Part shown: piece after piece, positions 16,383 to 25,865 of the stretch | How the letters are laid out: each line of letters begins with the position of its first letter | Numbering within the stretch: the first letter of the stretch is position 1 | NCBI RefSeq assembly: GCF_013401995.1 | Contig: NZ_JACBJI010000004.1 | Location: forward strand, 1 to 64,000 | DNA: 64,000 bases | Direction: 5' to 3' | Origin: Flavobacterium agri | GTDB lineage: Bacteria; Bacteroidota; Bacteroidia; Flavobacteriales; Flavobacteriaceae | Notes under the pieces: generated by a model | What the model saw: only the letters and a program-made list of their open reading frames with translations | Told to the model about the DNA's origin: nothing | Databases searched by the model: none | Translations under genes and position numbers: made by a program

Positions 16383-17387
16383 ATGGAAGACACCAGCGCC
16401 GCATTAGACATTCGGGCGATCAATGAAAAAATAGAGAGGGAAAGCGCTTTTATCGACCTTCTGATGTTAGAGATAGGAAAGGTCATCGTAGGACAAAAGC
16501 ACATGACGGAGCGATTGCTCATCGGATTGTTGGGCCAAGGTCACATTTTGCTCGAAGGTGTTCCCGGATTGGCAAAAACTTTGGCGATCAACACGCTCTC
16601 TCAGGCCGTTCACGGTTCTTTCAGCCGTATACAGTTTACTCCGGATTTGCTTCCGGCAGACGTGGTCGGAACCATGATCTACAACATCAAAGCCAACGAT
16701 TTCTCGATCAAGAAAGGTCCTATTTTCGCAAATTTCGTGCTTGCCGACGAGATTAACCGTGCGCCGGCGAAAGTGCAGTCGGCTTTGCTCGAGGCGATGC
16801 AGGAAAAACAGGTGACCATCGGCGATACGACGTTCAAGCTCGACAAGCCATTCTTGGTACTTGCGACACAAAACCCTATCGAACAAGAAGGAACGTATCC
16901 GCTTCCTGAAGCACAGGTTGACCGTTTCATGCTCAAGACCGTCATCGATTACCCGAAAATGGAAGAAGAGCGTCACGTGATCCGTCAAAACCTTAAAGGC
17001 GGATTCGAGAAAGTGAACCAAGTCGTTTCCGTAGACCAAATTTTGCGCGCCCAGGCGGCCGTTCGCGAAGTCTATATGGACGAGAAAATCGAGAAATACA
17101 TCCTCGACATCATTTTCGCGACGCGTTTCCCAGAGAAATACAAACTCGAAAGCCTTAAACCATTGATCAGTTTCGGATCGTCTCCGCGCGGAAGCATCAA
17201 TTTGGCGACTGCCGCCAAGTGTTACGCGTTCATCAAGCGTCGCGGTTACGTGATTCCAGAAGACGTTCGCGCGGTCGTTCACGATGTGTTGCGCCACAGA
17301 ATCGGAGTGACGTACGAAGCTGAAGCCGAGAACATCACTTCGGTAGACATCATCAATAAGATCGTCAACGAAGTCGAAGTACCTTAA
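16383..17387 (+). CDS. MoxR-family AAA ATPase of the aerotolerance operon
   Basis: 334 residues. Walker A is G-V-P-G-L-A-K-T (about 59-66), Walker B V-L-A-D-E-I-N-R-A-P (about 118-127), sensor 1 in 'LATQNPIEQEGTYPLPEAQVDRF', all features of the MoxR AAA+ clade. These ATPases act with von Willebrand A partners as chaperones in maturation or stress complexes. It opens the operon moxR - DUF58 - two-TM protein - batA to batE, the usual Bat order in Bacteroidota; disruption of Bat genes in Bacteroides lowers oxygen tolerance. Start at 16383 gives the normal N-terminus. No clear -7 box was found in the 169 bases upstream. Confidence 0.93.
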   Translation: MEDTSAALDIRAINEKIERESAFIDLLMLEIGKVIVGQKHMTERLLIGLLGQGHILLEGVPGLAKTLAINTLSQAVHGSFSRIQFTPDLLPADVVGTMIYNIKANDFSIKKGPIFANFVLADEINRAPAKVQSALLEAMQEKQVTIGDTTFKLDKPFLVLATQNPIEQEGTYPLPEAQVDRFMLKTVIDYPKMEEERHVIRQNLKGGFEKVNQVVSVDQILRAQAAVREVYMDEKIEKYILDIIFATRFPEKYKLESLKPLISFGSSPRGSINLATAAKCYAFIKRRGYVIPEDVRAVVHDVLRHRIGVTYEAEAENITSVDIINKIVNEVEVP

Positions 17388-17454
17388 TAAAAAAGGCAAT
17401 GACAAAAGGCAGTAGCGGATGTTGCTGTCGTTTGTCATTGGAAATACGCGAGCA

Positions 17455-18321
17455 ATGGATACCAAGGAACTTCTCAAAAAAGTCCGCAAAATCGAAATCA
17501 AGACCCGAAGGTTAAGCGATCACATCTTCTCGGGCGAATACCACACGTCTTTCAAAGGCCGCGGTATGACGTTCAGCGAGGTGCGCCAATACCAATTCGG
17601 TGACGACGTGCGTGCGATCGATTGGAACGTTACGGCGCGCTACAACGAGCCTTTCGTAAAAGTGTTCGAGGAAGAACGCGAGCTCACGATGATGCTTATG
17701 GTCGATGTTTCGGGTTCGGAAAGTTTCGGATCGAAAAACCAGTTCAAGGACGAGATCGTGACCGAAATCGCCGCGACGATGGCATTTTCGGCCACACAGA
17801 ACAACGACAAGATCGGATTGGTGCTGTTTTCTGACCAGATCGAATTGTACATTCCGCCGAAGAAAGGAAAATCGCACGTGTTGCGCATCATACGCGAACT
17901 CATCGAATTCAAGCCGAAAAGCAACAAGACCGACATCGCCCAGGCGTTGAAATTCCTGTCTTCGGTACAAAAAAAGAAAGCGATCGTGTTCCTGATTTCC
18001 GATTTCATGGCGCCCGATTACGAATTCGTCTTGAAAATCGCGTCCAAAAAGCACGACATCACAGGCATTCGCGTCTATGATCCGAGAGAAGAGAAACTTC
18101 CGAATCTTGGAATGGTGCCGATGCTCGATGCCGAAACGGGTGAGCAACGATTGGTCAACACAGGTTCGAAATCGGTCCGCACGGATTACGAAAAGTACTA
18201 TCACGACAAAGTCAAATATTTCAAGGAAACGTTCTCAAAATGTGGTGCCGGCGTCGTGAATACGCGCGTCGACGAAAGCTACGTGACCAAACTGCTGGGC
18301 TATTTCAAATCCAGGACTTAG
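17455..18321 (+). CDS. DUF58 domain protein of the Bat operon
   Basis: 288 residues, soluble. The conserved DUF58 block 'GRGMTFSEVRQYQFGDDVRAIDWNVTAR' is followed by a vWA-like region whose metal motif reads D-V-S-G-S-E-S (about 95-101), with later 'FLISDF'. It likely works with the MoxR ATPase. I start at 17455 (MDTKELLKKV), since the extension to 17419 adds 12 residues with no family match. 67 bases separate it from moxR; the next gene starts immediately after its stop. Confidence 0.93.
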   Translation: MDTKELLKKVRKIEIKTRRLSDHIFSGEYHTSFKGRGMTFSEVRQYQFGDDVRAIDWNVTARYNEPFVKVFEEERELTMMLMVDVSGSESFGSKNQFKDEIVTEIAATMAFSATQNNDKIGLVLFSDQIELYIPPKKGKSHVLRIIRELIEFKPKSNKTDIAQALKFLSSVQKKKAIVFLISDFMAPDYEFVLKIASKKHDITGIRVYDPREEKLPNLGMVPMLDAETGEQRLVNTGSKSVRTDYEKYYHDKVKYFKETFSKCGAGVVNTRVDESYVTKLLGYFKSRT

Positions 18322-19938
18322 ATGAAAAAAATCCTCTACATCGCGTTGCTGCTCATTTCTACGTTCGGGGTTTCCCAGAAACGCGTGGAAACGAGCATCG
18401 ATACGACCAAAAATAAAATAGGTGCGCAGTTCAACCTGACCTTGCGCGTGAAAGCCGATACTACCGAAACCGTCGTTTTCCCGCACGGCAACCATTTCGG
18501 GCCGCTTGAAGTCATCCGTTCGTATGTCGTGGATACGGTCAAGAAAGACAACCGATACGAACTCGTCAAAAAATACGGGCTCACGCAGTTCGATTCGGGC
18601 AAGTATAAATTGCCGCGACTTCCGATCCTGATCGACAACAAACCGTTCTATTCGGACAGTTTAAATGTTGAAGTCGGTGCGGTCGCGGTCGATACGCTCA
18701 AGCAGAAAATGTACGACATCAAACCGATCATGGCCGCAGAGTCGATCGGTATCCCGATGTGGGTTTACATACTGATCGTTCTGGCGATAATCGGTGGATT
18801 GGGCTATCTCACTTACGCTCTCGTCAAGAAATTCCAAAAGAAGAAGACCGAGGAAGTCATTTATAAAACGCCGATCGAAAAAGCGACCGCGCTTCTTTCA
18901 AATCTCGAGAAAAAGCAATTGGTGCAAAGAGGTGAAGTCAAGGATTATTATTCGGAACTGACCGATATCGCCCGAACATATATCGAAGAAGTCGTGCACA
19001 TCCCGGCTATGGAATCGACGACATCCGAACTCATCGTCGCCTTGCGCGAAGCCGCTTCGAACAAGAAAATGCCGGTGAACCAGGAAACTTTCGAAAATTT
19101 GGAACGCGTGCTCAAAACCGCCGATCTGGTCAAATTCGCTAAGTCGCGTCCGCTCGATTTCGAGATTGAAGGCGATAAGGAGAAAATCGAAAAAGTGATC
19201 GTGGTCATCGACAAATCGGTGCCGAAAGAAGAGGAAGACGAAGAAACCGAGGCTTTCCGCGAATTGCAACGGCGCAAAATGCTCAACCGCCAAAAACGCA
19301 ACCGCATCCTGTTGACCGTTGGTGTCGTGTTTTTGTTACTTTTTGCGACGACCGTCTATTTCGTGATGACCAAAGGGTTCGATTACGTGAAAGACAACAT
19401 CATCGGGCATCCGACCAAAGACCTTGTCGAAGGCGAATGGGTGAACAGCGAATACGGCAATCCGGCCATCGTGATCGAAACCCCGAAAGTATTAAAGCGC
19501 ATCGACGCCGAAAAACTGTTCCCGAAAGAAGTGATCGCGTTGCTTAAGGATTACCAGACATTCGTGTACGGTTCGATGGTAGATGATTTCTACATCAGCG
19601 TGGCCACGTTGAGTTATAAGAGCGAAGTACAGATCGACTTGTCTAAATCGATCGAAGGTTCGATTGCGGTAGTCGAACAGATGGGCGCGCGCAACATGAT
19701 CGTAAAACAAGAGGAATACCAAACGGGCAAAGGCCTTGAAGGACGAAAAGCATACGGCACGTTCTCGCGCAAAAACGCAAAAGGAGAAGATGTAAAGCTC
19801 GTGTACCAAATGCTCGTTTTCGGCCAGCAAAACGGTTTGCAGCAAATCGTGCTCATGTACCGCGAAGACGACCAATATGCCAAACAAATGGCCGACCGCA
19901 TCCTGAATTCCGTCGAACTTAAACAAGTGATGCAATGA
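18322..19938 (+). CDS. Two-TM Bat-operon protein with DcrB/PsbP-like tail
   Basis: 538 residues. A signal peptide (about 1-18) precedes a periplasmic beta domain resembling the N-terminal part of BatD (about 20-130). Then come a transmembrane helix (about 147-169), a helical cytoplasmic DUF4381-like region ('EVKDYYSELTDIARTYIEEV'), a highly charged basic stretch, a second helix (about 329-349) and a C-terminal alpha/beta domain (about 370-535). The last domain, 'EVQIDLSKSIEGSIAVVEQMG' onward to 'RILNSVEL', looks like a DcrB/PsbP-type fold, which is my inference. It starts at the base after the DUF58 stop and overlaps batA by ATGA, so it is translationally coupled to both. Confidence 0.85.
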   Translation: MKKILYIALLLISTFGVSQKRVETSIDTTKNKIGAQFNLTLRVKADTTETVVFPHGNHFGPLEVIRSYVVDTVKKDNRYELVKKYGLTQFDSGKYKLPRLPILIDNKPFYSDSLNVEVGAVAVDTLKQKMYDIKPIMAAESIGIPMWVYILIVLAIIGGLGYLTYALVKKFQKKKTEEVIYKTPIEKATALLSNLEKKQLVQRGEVKDYYSELTDIARTYIEEVVHIPAMESTTSELIVALREAASNKKMPVNQETFENLERVLKTADLVKFAKSRPLDFEIEGDKEKIEKVIVVIDKSVPKEEEDEETEAFRELQRRKMLNRQKRNRILLTVGVVFLLLFATTVYFVMTKGFDYVKDNIIGHPTKDLVEGEWVNSEYGNPAIVIETPKVLKRIDAEKLFPKEVIALLKDYQTFVYGSMVDDFYISVATLSYKSEVQIDLSKSIEGSIAVVEQMGARNMIVKQEEYQTGKGLEGRKAYGTFSRKNAKGEDVKLVYQMLVFGQQNGLQQIVLMYREDDQYAKQMADRILNSVELKQVMQ

Positions 19939-20939
19939 TGGAAGGCGTAACATTCATGAACCCGGGTTTTTTCTGGCTGTTTCTGCTGATTCCGGTTTTG
20001 GCGGCGTGGTATATTTTCAAACGCAAAAACCAAACGGCGACACTCAAGATCAGTTCGCTAAAAGGATTCGGCACATCGACTTCATTGCTTGCCAAAATAA
20101 AACCGATGCTTTTCGTGCTGAGGTTGCTTGCCTTGAGCGCGATGATCGTCGCTTTGGCGCGTCCGAGGACCGTCGATGTGAGCAGCAAGACGAAAACCAC
20201 CAAAGGAATCGACATCGTCATGGCGATCGACGTTTCGGCCAGTATGCTCGCTCGCGATTTGCGTCCGAACCGTATGGAAGCGCTCAAAGACGTAGCCGAG
20301 AATTTCGTCGACGGACGACCTAACGACCGCATCGGACTTGTCGTTTATGCGGCAGAAGCGTACACCAAAACGCCCGTTACGAGCGATAAGGCCATTGTGG
20401 AACGCGCGATCGCATCGGTCAAATACGACAACGTGCTCAAGGACGGAACCGCAATAGGCATGGGATTGGCCACGGCCGTGAACCGCATCAAAGACAGCAA
20501 AGCCAAAAGCAAGATCATCATTTTGATGACCGACGGCGTGAACAACACAGGATTCATCGAACCCGAAACCGCGTCGGACATCGCCAAAGAATACGGCATC
20601 AAAGTGTACACGATCGGCATCGGAACCAAAGGCATGGCCGAATTCCCGTACAGTATCACGCCGAACGGAGATTTCCTGTTCAAGATGATGCCTGTCGAGA
20701 TAGACGAGAACCTCATGAAAAGCATCGCCGCGAAAACCGGAGGCAAATATTTCCGCGCGACGAGCAAGAACAGCCTCAAAAAGATTTACGACGAGATCAA
20801 CAAACTCGAGACGACCGAAATAGAGGAACTTAAATTTTACGATTACGACGAGAAATTCCGTCCGTTCGCTATTTTAGCGGCCGCTTTGCTGCTGGCCGAA
20901 ATCGCGCTTAGAAACACCGTTTTCCGCAGCTTTATTTGA
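19935..20939 (+). CDS. batA: BatA, VWA membrane protein
   Basis: 334 residues: two transmembrane helices near the N-terminus (about 10-25 and 55-75), a von Willebrand A domain (about 92-285) and a final helix (about 310-330). The MIDAS metal site is intact: D-V-S-A-S-M in 'VMAIDVSASML', Thr in 'DGTAIGMGLA' and Asp in 'LMTDGVNNTG'. It is a periplasm-facing or membrane-anchored partner of BatB and the MoxR ATPase. ATGA overlap with the preceding gene; a second in-frame ATG immediately follows (19938). 1 base separates it from batB. Confidence 0.92.
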   Translation: MMEGVTFMNPGFFWLFLLIPVLAAWYIFKRKNQTATLKISSLKGFGTSTSLLAKIKPMLFVLRLLALSAMIVALARPRTVDVSSKTKTTKGIDIVMAIDVSASMLARDLRPNRMEALKDVAENFVDGRPNDRIGLVVYAAEAYTKTPVTSDKAIVERAIASVKYDNVLKDGTAIGMGLATAVNRIKDSKAKSKIIILMTDGVNNTGFIEPETASDIAKEYGIKVYTIGIGTKGMAEFPYSITPNGDFLFKMMPVEIDENLMKSIAAKTGGKYFRATSKNSLKKIYDEINKLETTEIEELKFYDYDEKFRPFAILAAALLLAEIALRNTVFRSFI

Positions 20940-20940
20940 C

Positions 20941-21981
20941 ATGTACGAGTTAGACGAAAAGAAATATCTGTATTTGCTCATCGCGCTTCCTGTCCTCGCG
21001 GCGATTTTCCTATACAATCTGTATTGGAAACGCCGTAAACAAAAGGAATTCGGCGATCTGGAAATGGTAAAAAGGCTCGCGCCAGAAAAATCGACGTTCA
21101 AGCAAACGCTAAAATTCTCGATTTTCCTGTTGGCGCTGGCGAGTTTGATTTTGGGATTGGTGAATCCGAAAATCGGCACGAAGACCGAAACCGTGAAACG
21201 CGAAGGTATCGACATCGTGTTCGCCGTCGACGTTTCGAAAAGTATGCTGTGCGAAGACGTGGCTCCGAACAGATTGGACAAAAGCAAACAGGTCGTTTCG
21301 CAAATCATCAACCAATTGGCGGGCGATCGCGTCGGAATCGTGGCTTATGCGGGAAGCGCTTTTCCGGTTTTGCCGATCACATCCGATTATGCGGCGGCCA
21401 AAATGTTCCTGCAAAGCATGGATACCGATATGGTTTCGTCCCAAGGAACGGCTCTCGACGAAGCGATTAAATTGTCGACATCGTATTTCGATGAAGAAGA
21501 CAAGCAGACGAGCAAGATGATCATCATGATTTCGGACGGCGAAGATCACGGCGAAAATGCCGAAGACGTAGCCGAGGAAGCCAAAAAGGCCGGAATCAAG
21601 ATCATCACGATCGGTATCGGAACCGAAAAAGGCGGGCCGATCCCGATCAAAAGGAACGGACAGGTTGCCGAGCTCAAGCGCGACGCGAACGGCGAAATAG
21701 TCATCACCAAGCGCAATTCCGAGAGCTTGAAGACGATCTCAAAAAACAGCAAAGGTTATGTGGACGGGAACAATACGAAAGAAGTCGTCGATTACGTCAA
21801 AAAATCGCTCGAGAACATAGAACGCAACGAATTCGAAAGCGAGCAGTTCACCGATTTCAACTCGCAATTCCAATGGTTTATCGGCATCGCGTTCGTTTTG
21901 CTGGCCATCGATATTTTCCTTTTGGAGAAAAAGACCAAATGGATCGGGCGCATGAATCTGTTCAACGAAAAAAAATCATGA
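20941..21981 (+). CDS. batB: BatB, VWA membrane protein
   Basis: 346 residues with the same architecture as BatA: N-terminal helices (about 9-25 and 55-75), a VWA domain with intact MIDAS (D-V-S-K-S-M in 'VFAVDVSKSML'; 'SSQGTALDEA'; 'MISDGEDHGE'), and a C-terminal helix ('FIGIAFVLLAIDIFLLE'). The tandem pair batA/batB is typical of Bat loci; BatB has a longer spacing between MIDAS and C-terminal helix. Its stop overlaps the batC start (ATGA). Confidence 0.92.
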   Translation: MYELDEKKYLYLLIALPVLAAIFLYNLYWKRRKQKEFGDLEMVKRLAPEKSTFKQTLKFSIFLLALASLILGLVNPKIGTKTETVKREGIDIVFAVDVSKSMLCEDVAPNRLDKSKQVVSQIINQLAGDRVGIVAYAGSAFPVLPITSDYAAAKMFLQSMDTDMVSSQGTALDEAIKLSTSYFDEEDKQTSKMIIMISDGEDHGENAEDVAEEAKKAGIKIITIGIGTEKGGPIPIKRNGQVAELKRDANGEIVITKRNSESLKTISKNSKGYVDGNNTKEVVDYVKKSLENIERNEFESEQFTDFNSQFQWFIGIAFVLLAIDIFLLEKKTKWIGRMNLFNEKKS

Positions 21982-22745
21982 AGCAGCTACTCACATACGG
22001 ACTTTTGGTGTTCGCTTTTGCGTCTGCTTTTGCGCAGGAAGAGCCCAAAGAAAAAGACAAGTTCCTTCCGAAAGGCAACGAGGCTTTTTCGGAAAAGAAT
22101 TATGCCGATGCCGAAGCCGACTACCGCGTTTCACAATCGAAATTCCCGAAGAAAGCGAGCGCGTCGTACAACCTCGGAAACAGCATTTACACGCAAAAAC
22201 ACCAAATGGAAGCGGGTTATGCATTCGGAAACGCGATCAAAAACGCCACGACGCGAGAAGAAAAGCATAAAGCCTGGCACAATATGGGCAACGTGCTCAT
22301 GAACATCAAGGATTACCAAGGCGCGGTGAATGCGTACAAAAATGCGCTGATCAACAATCCCGAAGACGAGCAGACGCGTTACAATTATGCGTTGGCGCGC
22401 AAAATGCTCAAGGACAATCCGCCGAAGCCGAACGACAAGAACAAAGACAAGAACAAGGACAAAAACAAGGATAAGAAGGACAAGGACGGCAACGACAACA
22501 AAGACAAGAACAAGCAGGATAACAAAGACGGCAAAAACGATAAGAAAAACGATCAGCAGAACCAAGACCAGCAAGGCGGAAACAAACCACAACAAGGACC
22601 GAAACCCCAACAAGGAAACGGGATTTCAGGCCAGCGAATGGAAAATCTGCTAGACGCCGTGAACCACGAAGAGAAAAAAGTACAAGACAAAGTGAAAGGA
22701 CGTGAGGTGAAAGGAAAACCTGTGCGTAATGAAAAGGATTGGTAG
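21978..22745 (+). CDS. batC: BatC, TPR protein with charged low-complexity tail
   Basis: 255 residues: signal peptide (MKQLLTYGLLVFAFASAFAQ), three TPR units (about 30-145: 'KNYADAEADYRVSQSKF', 'HMEAGYAFGNAI', 'KDYQGAVNAYKNALINNPED'), then about 70 residues made almost only of Lys, Asp, Asn and Gln (dipeptide-like KD/NK repeats), and a short basic end. The tail is encoded by near-repetitive AAGGACAAGAAC DNA at about 22,428-22,630, prone to slippage. Start set at 21978, where the signal peptide begins and ATGA overlaps batB. TPRs probably dock BatD/BatE in the periplasm. Confidence 0.9.
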   Translation: MKQLLTYGLLVFAFASAFAQEEPKEKDKFLPKGNEAFSEKNYADAEADYRVSQSKFPKKASASYNLGNSIYTQKHQMEAGYAFGNAIKNATTREEKHKAWHNMGNVLMNIKDYQGAVNAYKNALINNPEDEQTRYNYALARKMLKDNPPKPNDKNKDKNKDKNKDKKDKDGNDNKDKNKQDNKDGKNDKKNDQQNQDQQGGNKPQQGPKPQQGNGISGQRMENLLDAVNHEEKKVQDKVKGREVKGKPVRNEKDW

Positions 22746-22758
22746 TTTTGCGACACGA

Positions 22759-24519
22759 ATGAAGAAAAGCGTTTTCATATTATTACTTTTTACACAGGCG
22801 ATTTTTGCCCAAGTGCAGTTCGAGGCCAAAGTTTCGAGACAGACGGTAGGTCTTAACGAAACCATGCGCGTCGATTTCGTGATGAATGCCGACGGCGACA
22901 ACTTCACTCCGCCGAATTTCGAAGGTTTCAAAGTCGTGGGCGGACCTAGCCAATCGGTTAGCCAATCGTGGGTCAACGGAAGAAGCTCGTTCCAAAAGAG
23001 CTACATCTACTTTTTGATGCCGACGCAGAAAGGCACGCAGATCATCCGTCCGGCGACGATAGAAATCAATGGGCAAACGTATAAGACGAATCCGGTCAAA
23101 ATAGCGGTGACCAACGCCATCCAGCGTCCGAGGATGCCGGGCGAACCCGAGCCTGTAGATGTTGACGACGCGATCCATCTGGTAGCCGAAATCTCGAAGA
23201 CAAATCCGTATATCAACGAACCGATTACCGTCGTTTACAAGCTGTACTTGAGTTATAACATCGGAATCTCGAACTGGCGCGAACTCGACAAGCCCAAATA
23301 CAACGATTTTTGGAGCCAGAATATAGACATCAAGCAACTTGTCGCCCAACAAGGCACGTTCAACGGTGAGCCGATGCGTTACGTGGTGTTGCGAAAAACC
23401 GTCTTGTATCCGCAAAAGGCAGGGAAACTCGTAATAGAGCCGCTTGCGCTCGACCTCGACGTTCAAGTGCCGACGGGCCGACAGGATTGGTTCGGACGCC
23501 AGCAAATCGTACAGGATACCAAAAAAGTATCGGCCGGAGTAAAAACGATTAATGTAAAAGCGCTTCCCGAAGCGGGTCGTCCCGATGATTTTTCGGGTGC
23601 TGTCGGAAGTTTCGATTTCAGTGTCAAGCCATCCAAAACCTTGCTCAAGAACGGAGAAAGCCTCGATTTGACGGTAAGCGTTTCGGGTAAAGGCAACCTC
23701 AAATTGTTCGATTTGCCAAAGCCTGTAGTGCCGACGGCGCTCGAAATGTACGATCCGGTACACAAGGAAAACGTGAACACGCCGCTTTCGGGCATGGCGG
23801 GCAAAGTTTCGGATACGTACACCATCGTGCCGACGTATAAAGGCAGTTATCCGATCAAGCCGATGTCGTTCTCGTATTTCGACCTCAAAACCGCGAAATA
23901 CAAGACGATCACGTCTGCGGAAATCATGATCAAAGTGCTCGACGGACCGGGAACGCCTTCAAGCGAAGAGGCGGTAGCTCAAAACGGACCGGCGAAACAG
24001 CATATTTCGGCTTCGGACCAATTCAAGTTCATCAAACTCAAGACGAAACTCATCGCGACAAACCGTGCCGATTTTTACGGTTCGGGTATGTTTTACGGGC
24101 TTTTGGTCGCGCCTTTCCTCGCGATTCCGTTGATTATTCTTGTACGACGCAAGAAAGAAGCGTTAGATCGCGACGTGGCCGGAAACAGGTTGCGCACGTC
24201 GAGCCGTTTGGCAAAGAAATATTTGTCGGAAGCGCGCAAAAACATCGCAAACAAGGAGAAATTCTATATTTCGCTCGAAAAGGCGCTGCATAATTTCCTC
24301 AAGGCCAAACTAGGGATCGAGACTTCGGAAATGAGCAAAGACCGCATACGCGAATTGTTGCTTTCGAGAAACGCGCAACACGAAACGGTAAACGATTTCA
24401 TCAAATTGACCGAGGATTGCGAGTTCGCACGTTACGCGCCATCGTCGAGTTCGGCTATACAACACGATTACGAAAAGGCGGCCGCGATCATCTCGGACCT
24501 TGAAAAACAGATCAGCTAA
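22759..24519 (+). CDS. batD: BatD, oxygen-tolerance beta-rich membrane protein
   Basis: 586 residues: a signal peptide (MKKSVFILLLFTQAIFAQ), several Ig-like beta domains (about 18-420; 'FEAKVSRQTVGLNETMRVDFV' opens the BatD family), one transmembrane helix (about 440-462, 'MFYGLLVAPFLAIPLIILV') and a helical cytoplasmic region. The first ATG at 22729 overlaps batC by 17 bases; I prefer 22759 because the signal peptide begins there. BatD is the large periplasmic scaffold of the Bat complex. Confidence 0.92.
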   Translation: MKKSVFILLLFTQAIFAQVQFEAKVSRQTVGLNETMRVDFVMNADGDNFTPPNFEGFKVVGGPSQSVSQSWVNGRSSFQKSYIYFLMPTQKGTQIIRPATIEINGQTYKTNPVKIAVTNAIQRPRMPGEPEPVDVDDAIHLVAEISKTNPYINEPITVVYKLYLSYNIGISNWRELDKPKYNDFWSQNIDIKQLVAQQGTFNGEPMRYVVLRKTVLYPQKAGKLVIEPLALDLDVQVPTGRQDWFGRQQIVQDTKKVSAGVKTINVKALPEAGRPDDFSGAVGSFDFSVKPSKTLLKNGESLDLTVSVSGKGNLKLFDLPKPVVPTALEMYDPVHKENVNTPLSGMAGKVSDTYTIVPTYKGSYPIKPMSFSYFDLKTAKYKTITSAEIMIKVLDGPGTPSSEEAVAQNGPAKQHISASDQFKFIKLKTKLIATNRADFYGSGMFYGLLVAPFLAIPLIILVRRKKEALDRDVAGNRLRTSSRLAKKYLSEARKNIANKEKFYISLEKALHNFLKAKLGIETSEMSKDRIRELLLSRNAQHETVNDFIKLTEDCEFARYAPSSSSAIQHDYEKAAAIISDLEKQIS

Positions 24520-24523
24520 AACC

Positions 24524-25267
24524 ATGAACAAAGCAGTTTTCATATTCTTGTTGCTCACCCAGGTTTTTTGGGCGCAAAACGGCTTCGACAAAGGGAACGA
24601 GCTGTATCGCAAAGGCGATTTCAAAGGTGCGGCCGACGCTTACGAATCGGTTTTGAAATCGAAAAAAGAATCGGCCGAACTGTACTTTAACCTTGGCAAT
24701 GCGTATTACAAACTCAACCGCGTCGCACCGGCGATCTACAATTACGAGAAGGCGCTTTTGCTGAATCCGAACGACAAGGAAATCTCGAACAACCTCAAAT
24801 TCGCGCATAAGCTTCAGATAGACGACGTAAAGGAAACGCCCAAAGTCGGATTCCGTAAAATGATCGAGGATTTCACATCTCAAGTGCACTATAACACTTG
24901 GGCGAAACTCGCGGTCGCAGGCGCGTTTTTGGTGCTTTTGTTGTTCGTCGGCTATTATTTTTCGGGAACGACGCTGGCCAAACGCATATTTTTCGTGTCG
25001 ATGTTTGCGGCATTGTTGTCCATCGCACTTAGCGTGTTCGCCACGATTTTCGAGAAGAGCACGTATAATATGGAACGTCCGGCAATCGTATTCGCATCGA
25101 TCACAAGCGCCAAAAGCGAACCCCAAAAAGAGGCACAGGACGCGTTCATCGTACACGAAGGCACGAAAGTTTATGTGTTGGAAAGCCTTGACGGATGGAA
25201 AAAAGTCGAACTTCTCGACGGCAACCAAGGCTGGATCGACCAATCGGCGATCAAGGAGCTTAAATAA
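24524..25267 (+). CDS. batE: BatE, TPR and SH3 protein
   Basis: 247 residues: signal peptide (MNKAVFIFLLLTQVFWAQ), two TPRs (about 20-100: 'YRKGDFKGAADAYESVL', 'LNRVAPAIYNYEKALLLNPND'), two transmembrane helices (about 128-148 and 155-175), and a C-terminal bacterial SH3-like domain ('ALVHEGTKVYVLESLDGWKKVELLDGNQGWID' pattern). This matches BatE. It starts 4 bases after the batD stop and ends the operon; its TAA directly abuts the stop of the convergent cvpA gene, so no terminator has room between them. Confidence 0.9.
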   Translation: MNKAVFIFLLLTQVFWAQNGFDKGNELYRKGDFKGAADAYESVLKSKKESAELYFNLGNAYYKLNRVAPAIYNYEKALLLNPNDKEISNNLKFAHKLQIDDVKETPKVGFRKMIEDFTSQVHYNTWAKLAVAGAFLVLLLFVGYYFSGTTLAKRIFFVSMFAALLSIALSVFATIFEKSTYNMERPAIVFASITSAKSEPQKEAQDAFIVHEGTKVYVLESLDGWKKVELLDGNQGWIDQSAIKELK

Positions 25268-25792
25268 TCACTGTTTTTCGGGCATTTTGATGCGGATCTC
25301 GTGTAATTCCTCTTTCAAGAACGGATAGACGATTTCGGCCGACACTTTCAACGGACGATACAAAATCGATTTGTCGAGCGTTTCCTGGCTTGCGAGTGAA
25401 TCCATGATATTGACTTTGTCGAAGATGTTGAGCAATACACTCAAGACAAGAAGCGTGCGTACGAATCCGAACAATCCGCCTCCGATCGCGTTGAAAATTC
25501 CCAATCCCGAAAAGTCGGCGATCTTGGTCAGCACTTTGGCGAGTAACGAAATACCCACGACGACGGCCAGGAACGTGATGATGAATGCGAAAATGTAAGC
25601 GGTTTTTGGATTCGATCCGAGGTGGTTTCCGAAGAAATCGCGTGTCACGTCCGAAAACTTCAACGCTACCCAAAGTCCGATCAGCAATCCGACGAGTGAA
25701 GCGAATTCTACAAAAAGACCGTTTTTCATGCCTTTGAACGTACCGATGAAAAGCAAAAGGATCAGGATGATGTCGAGAAAGGCCACAGGCAA
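25268..25792 (-). CDS. CvpA family membrane protein
   Basis: 174 residues, four transmembrane helices (about 4-20, 28-45, 65-85 and 100-120). 'DIILILLLFIGTFKGMKNGLFVEFASLVGLLIGLW' is the conserved CvpA/colicin V production opening. CvpA is an inner-membrane protein linked to envelope homeostasis and colicin V export; the biochemical role is unclear. It converges on batE with adjacent stop codons. Confidence 0.9.
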   Translation of the reverse strand: MPVAFLDIILILLLFIGTFKGMKNGLFVEFASLVGLLIGLWVALKFSDVTRDFFGNHLGSNPKTAYIFAFIITFLAVVVGISLLAKVLTKIADFSGLGIFNAIGGGLFGFVRTLLVLSVLLNIFDKVNIMDSLASQETLDKSILYRPLKVSAEIVYPFLKEELHEIRIKMPEKQ

Positions 25793-25805
25793 ACGCTTTA
25801 ATGTT

Positions 25806-25813
25806 TAATTTTG
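25806..25813 (+). promoter_or_regulatory. Possible -7 box for the 118-residue gene
   Basis: TAATTTTG matches TAnnTTTG, 52 bases upstream of the ATG at 25866; no -33 TTG is seen at the right spacing. Confidence 0.35.
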
Positions 25814-25865
25814 CCAGCTAAAATAAGGCAAAGCCAGCAAACGTCTTTGCCATAATCCAGAAATA

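Noticed and set aside
16467..17501. 344-residue minus-strand frame opposite moxR
   Set aside because: Shadow of moxR and the DUF58 start; no recognisable domain.
22783..23763. 326-residue minus-strand frame opposite batD
   Set aside because: Antisense shadow of batD with no domain; batD is in a clear operon.
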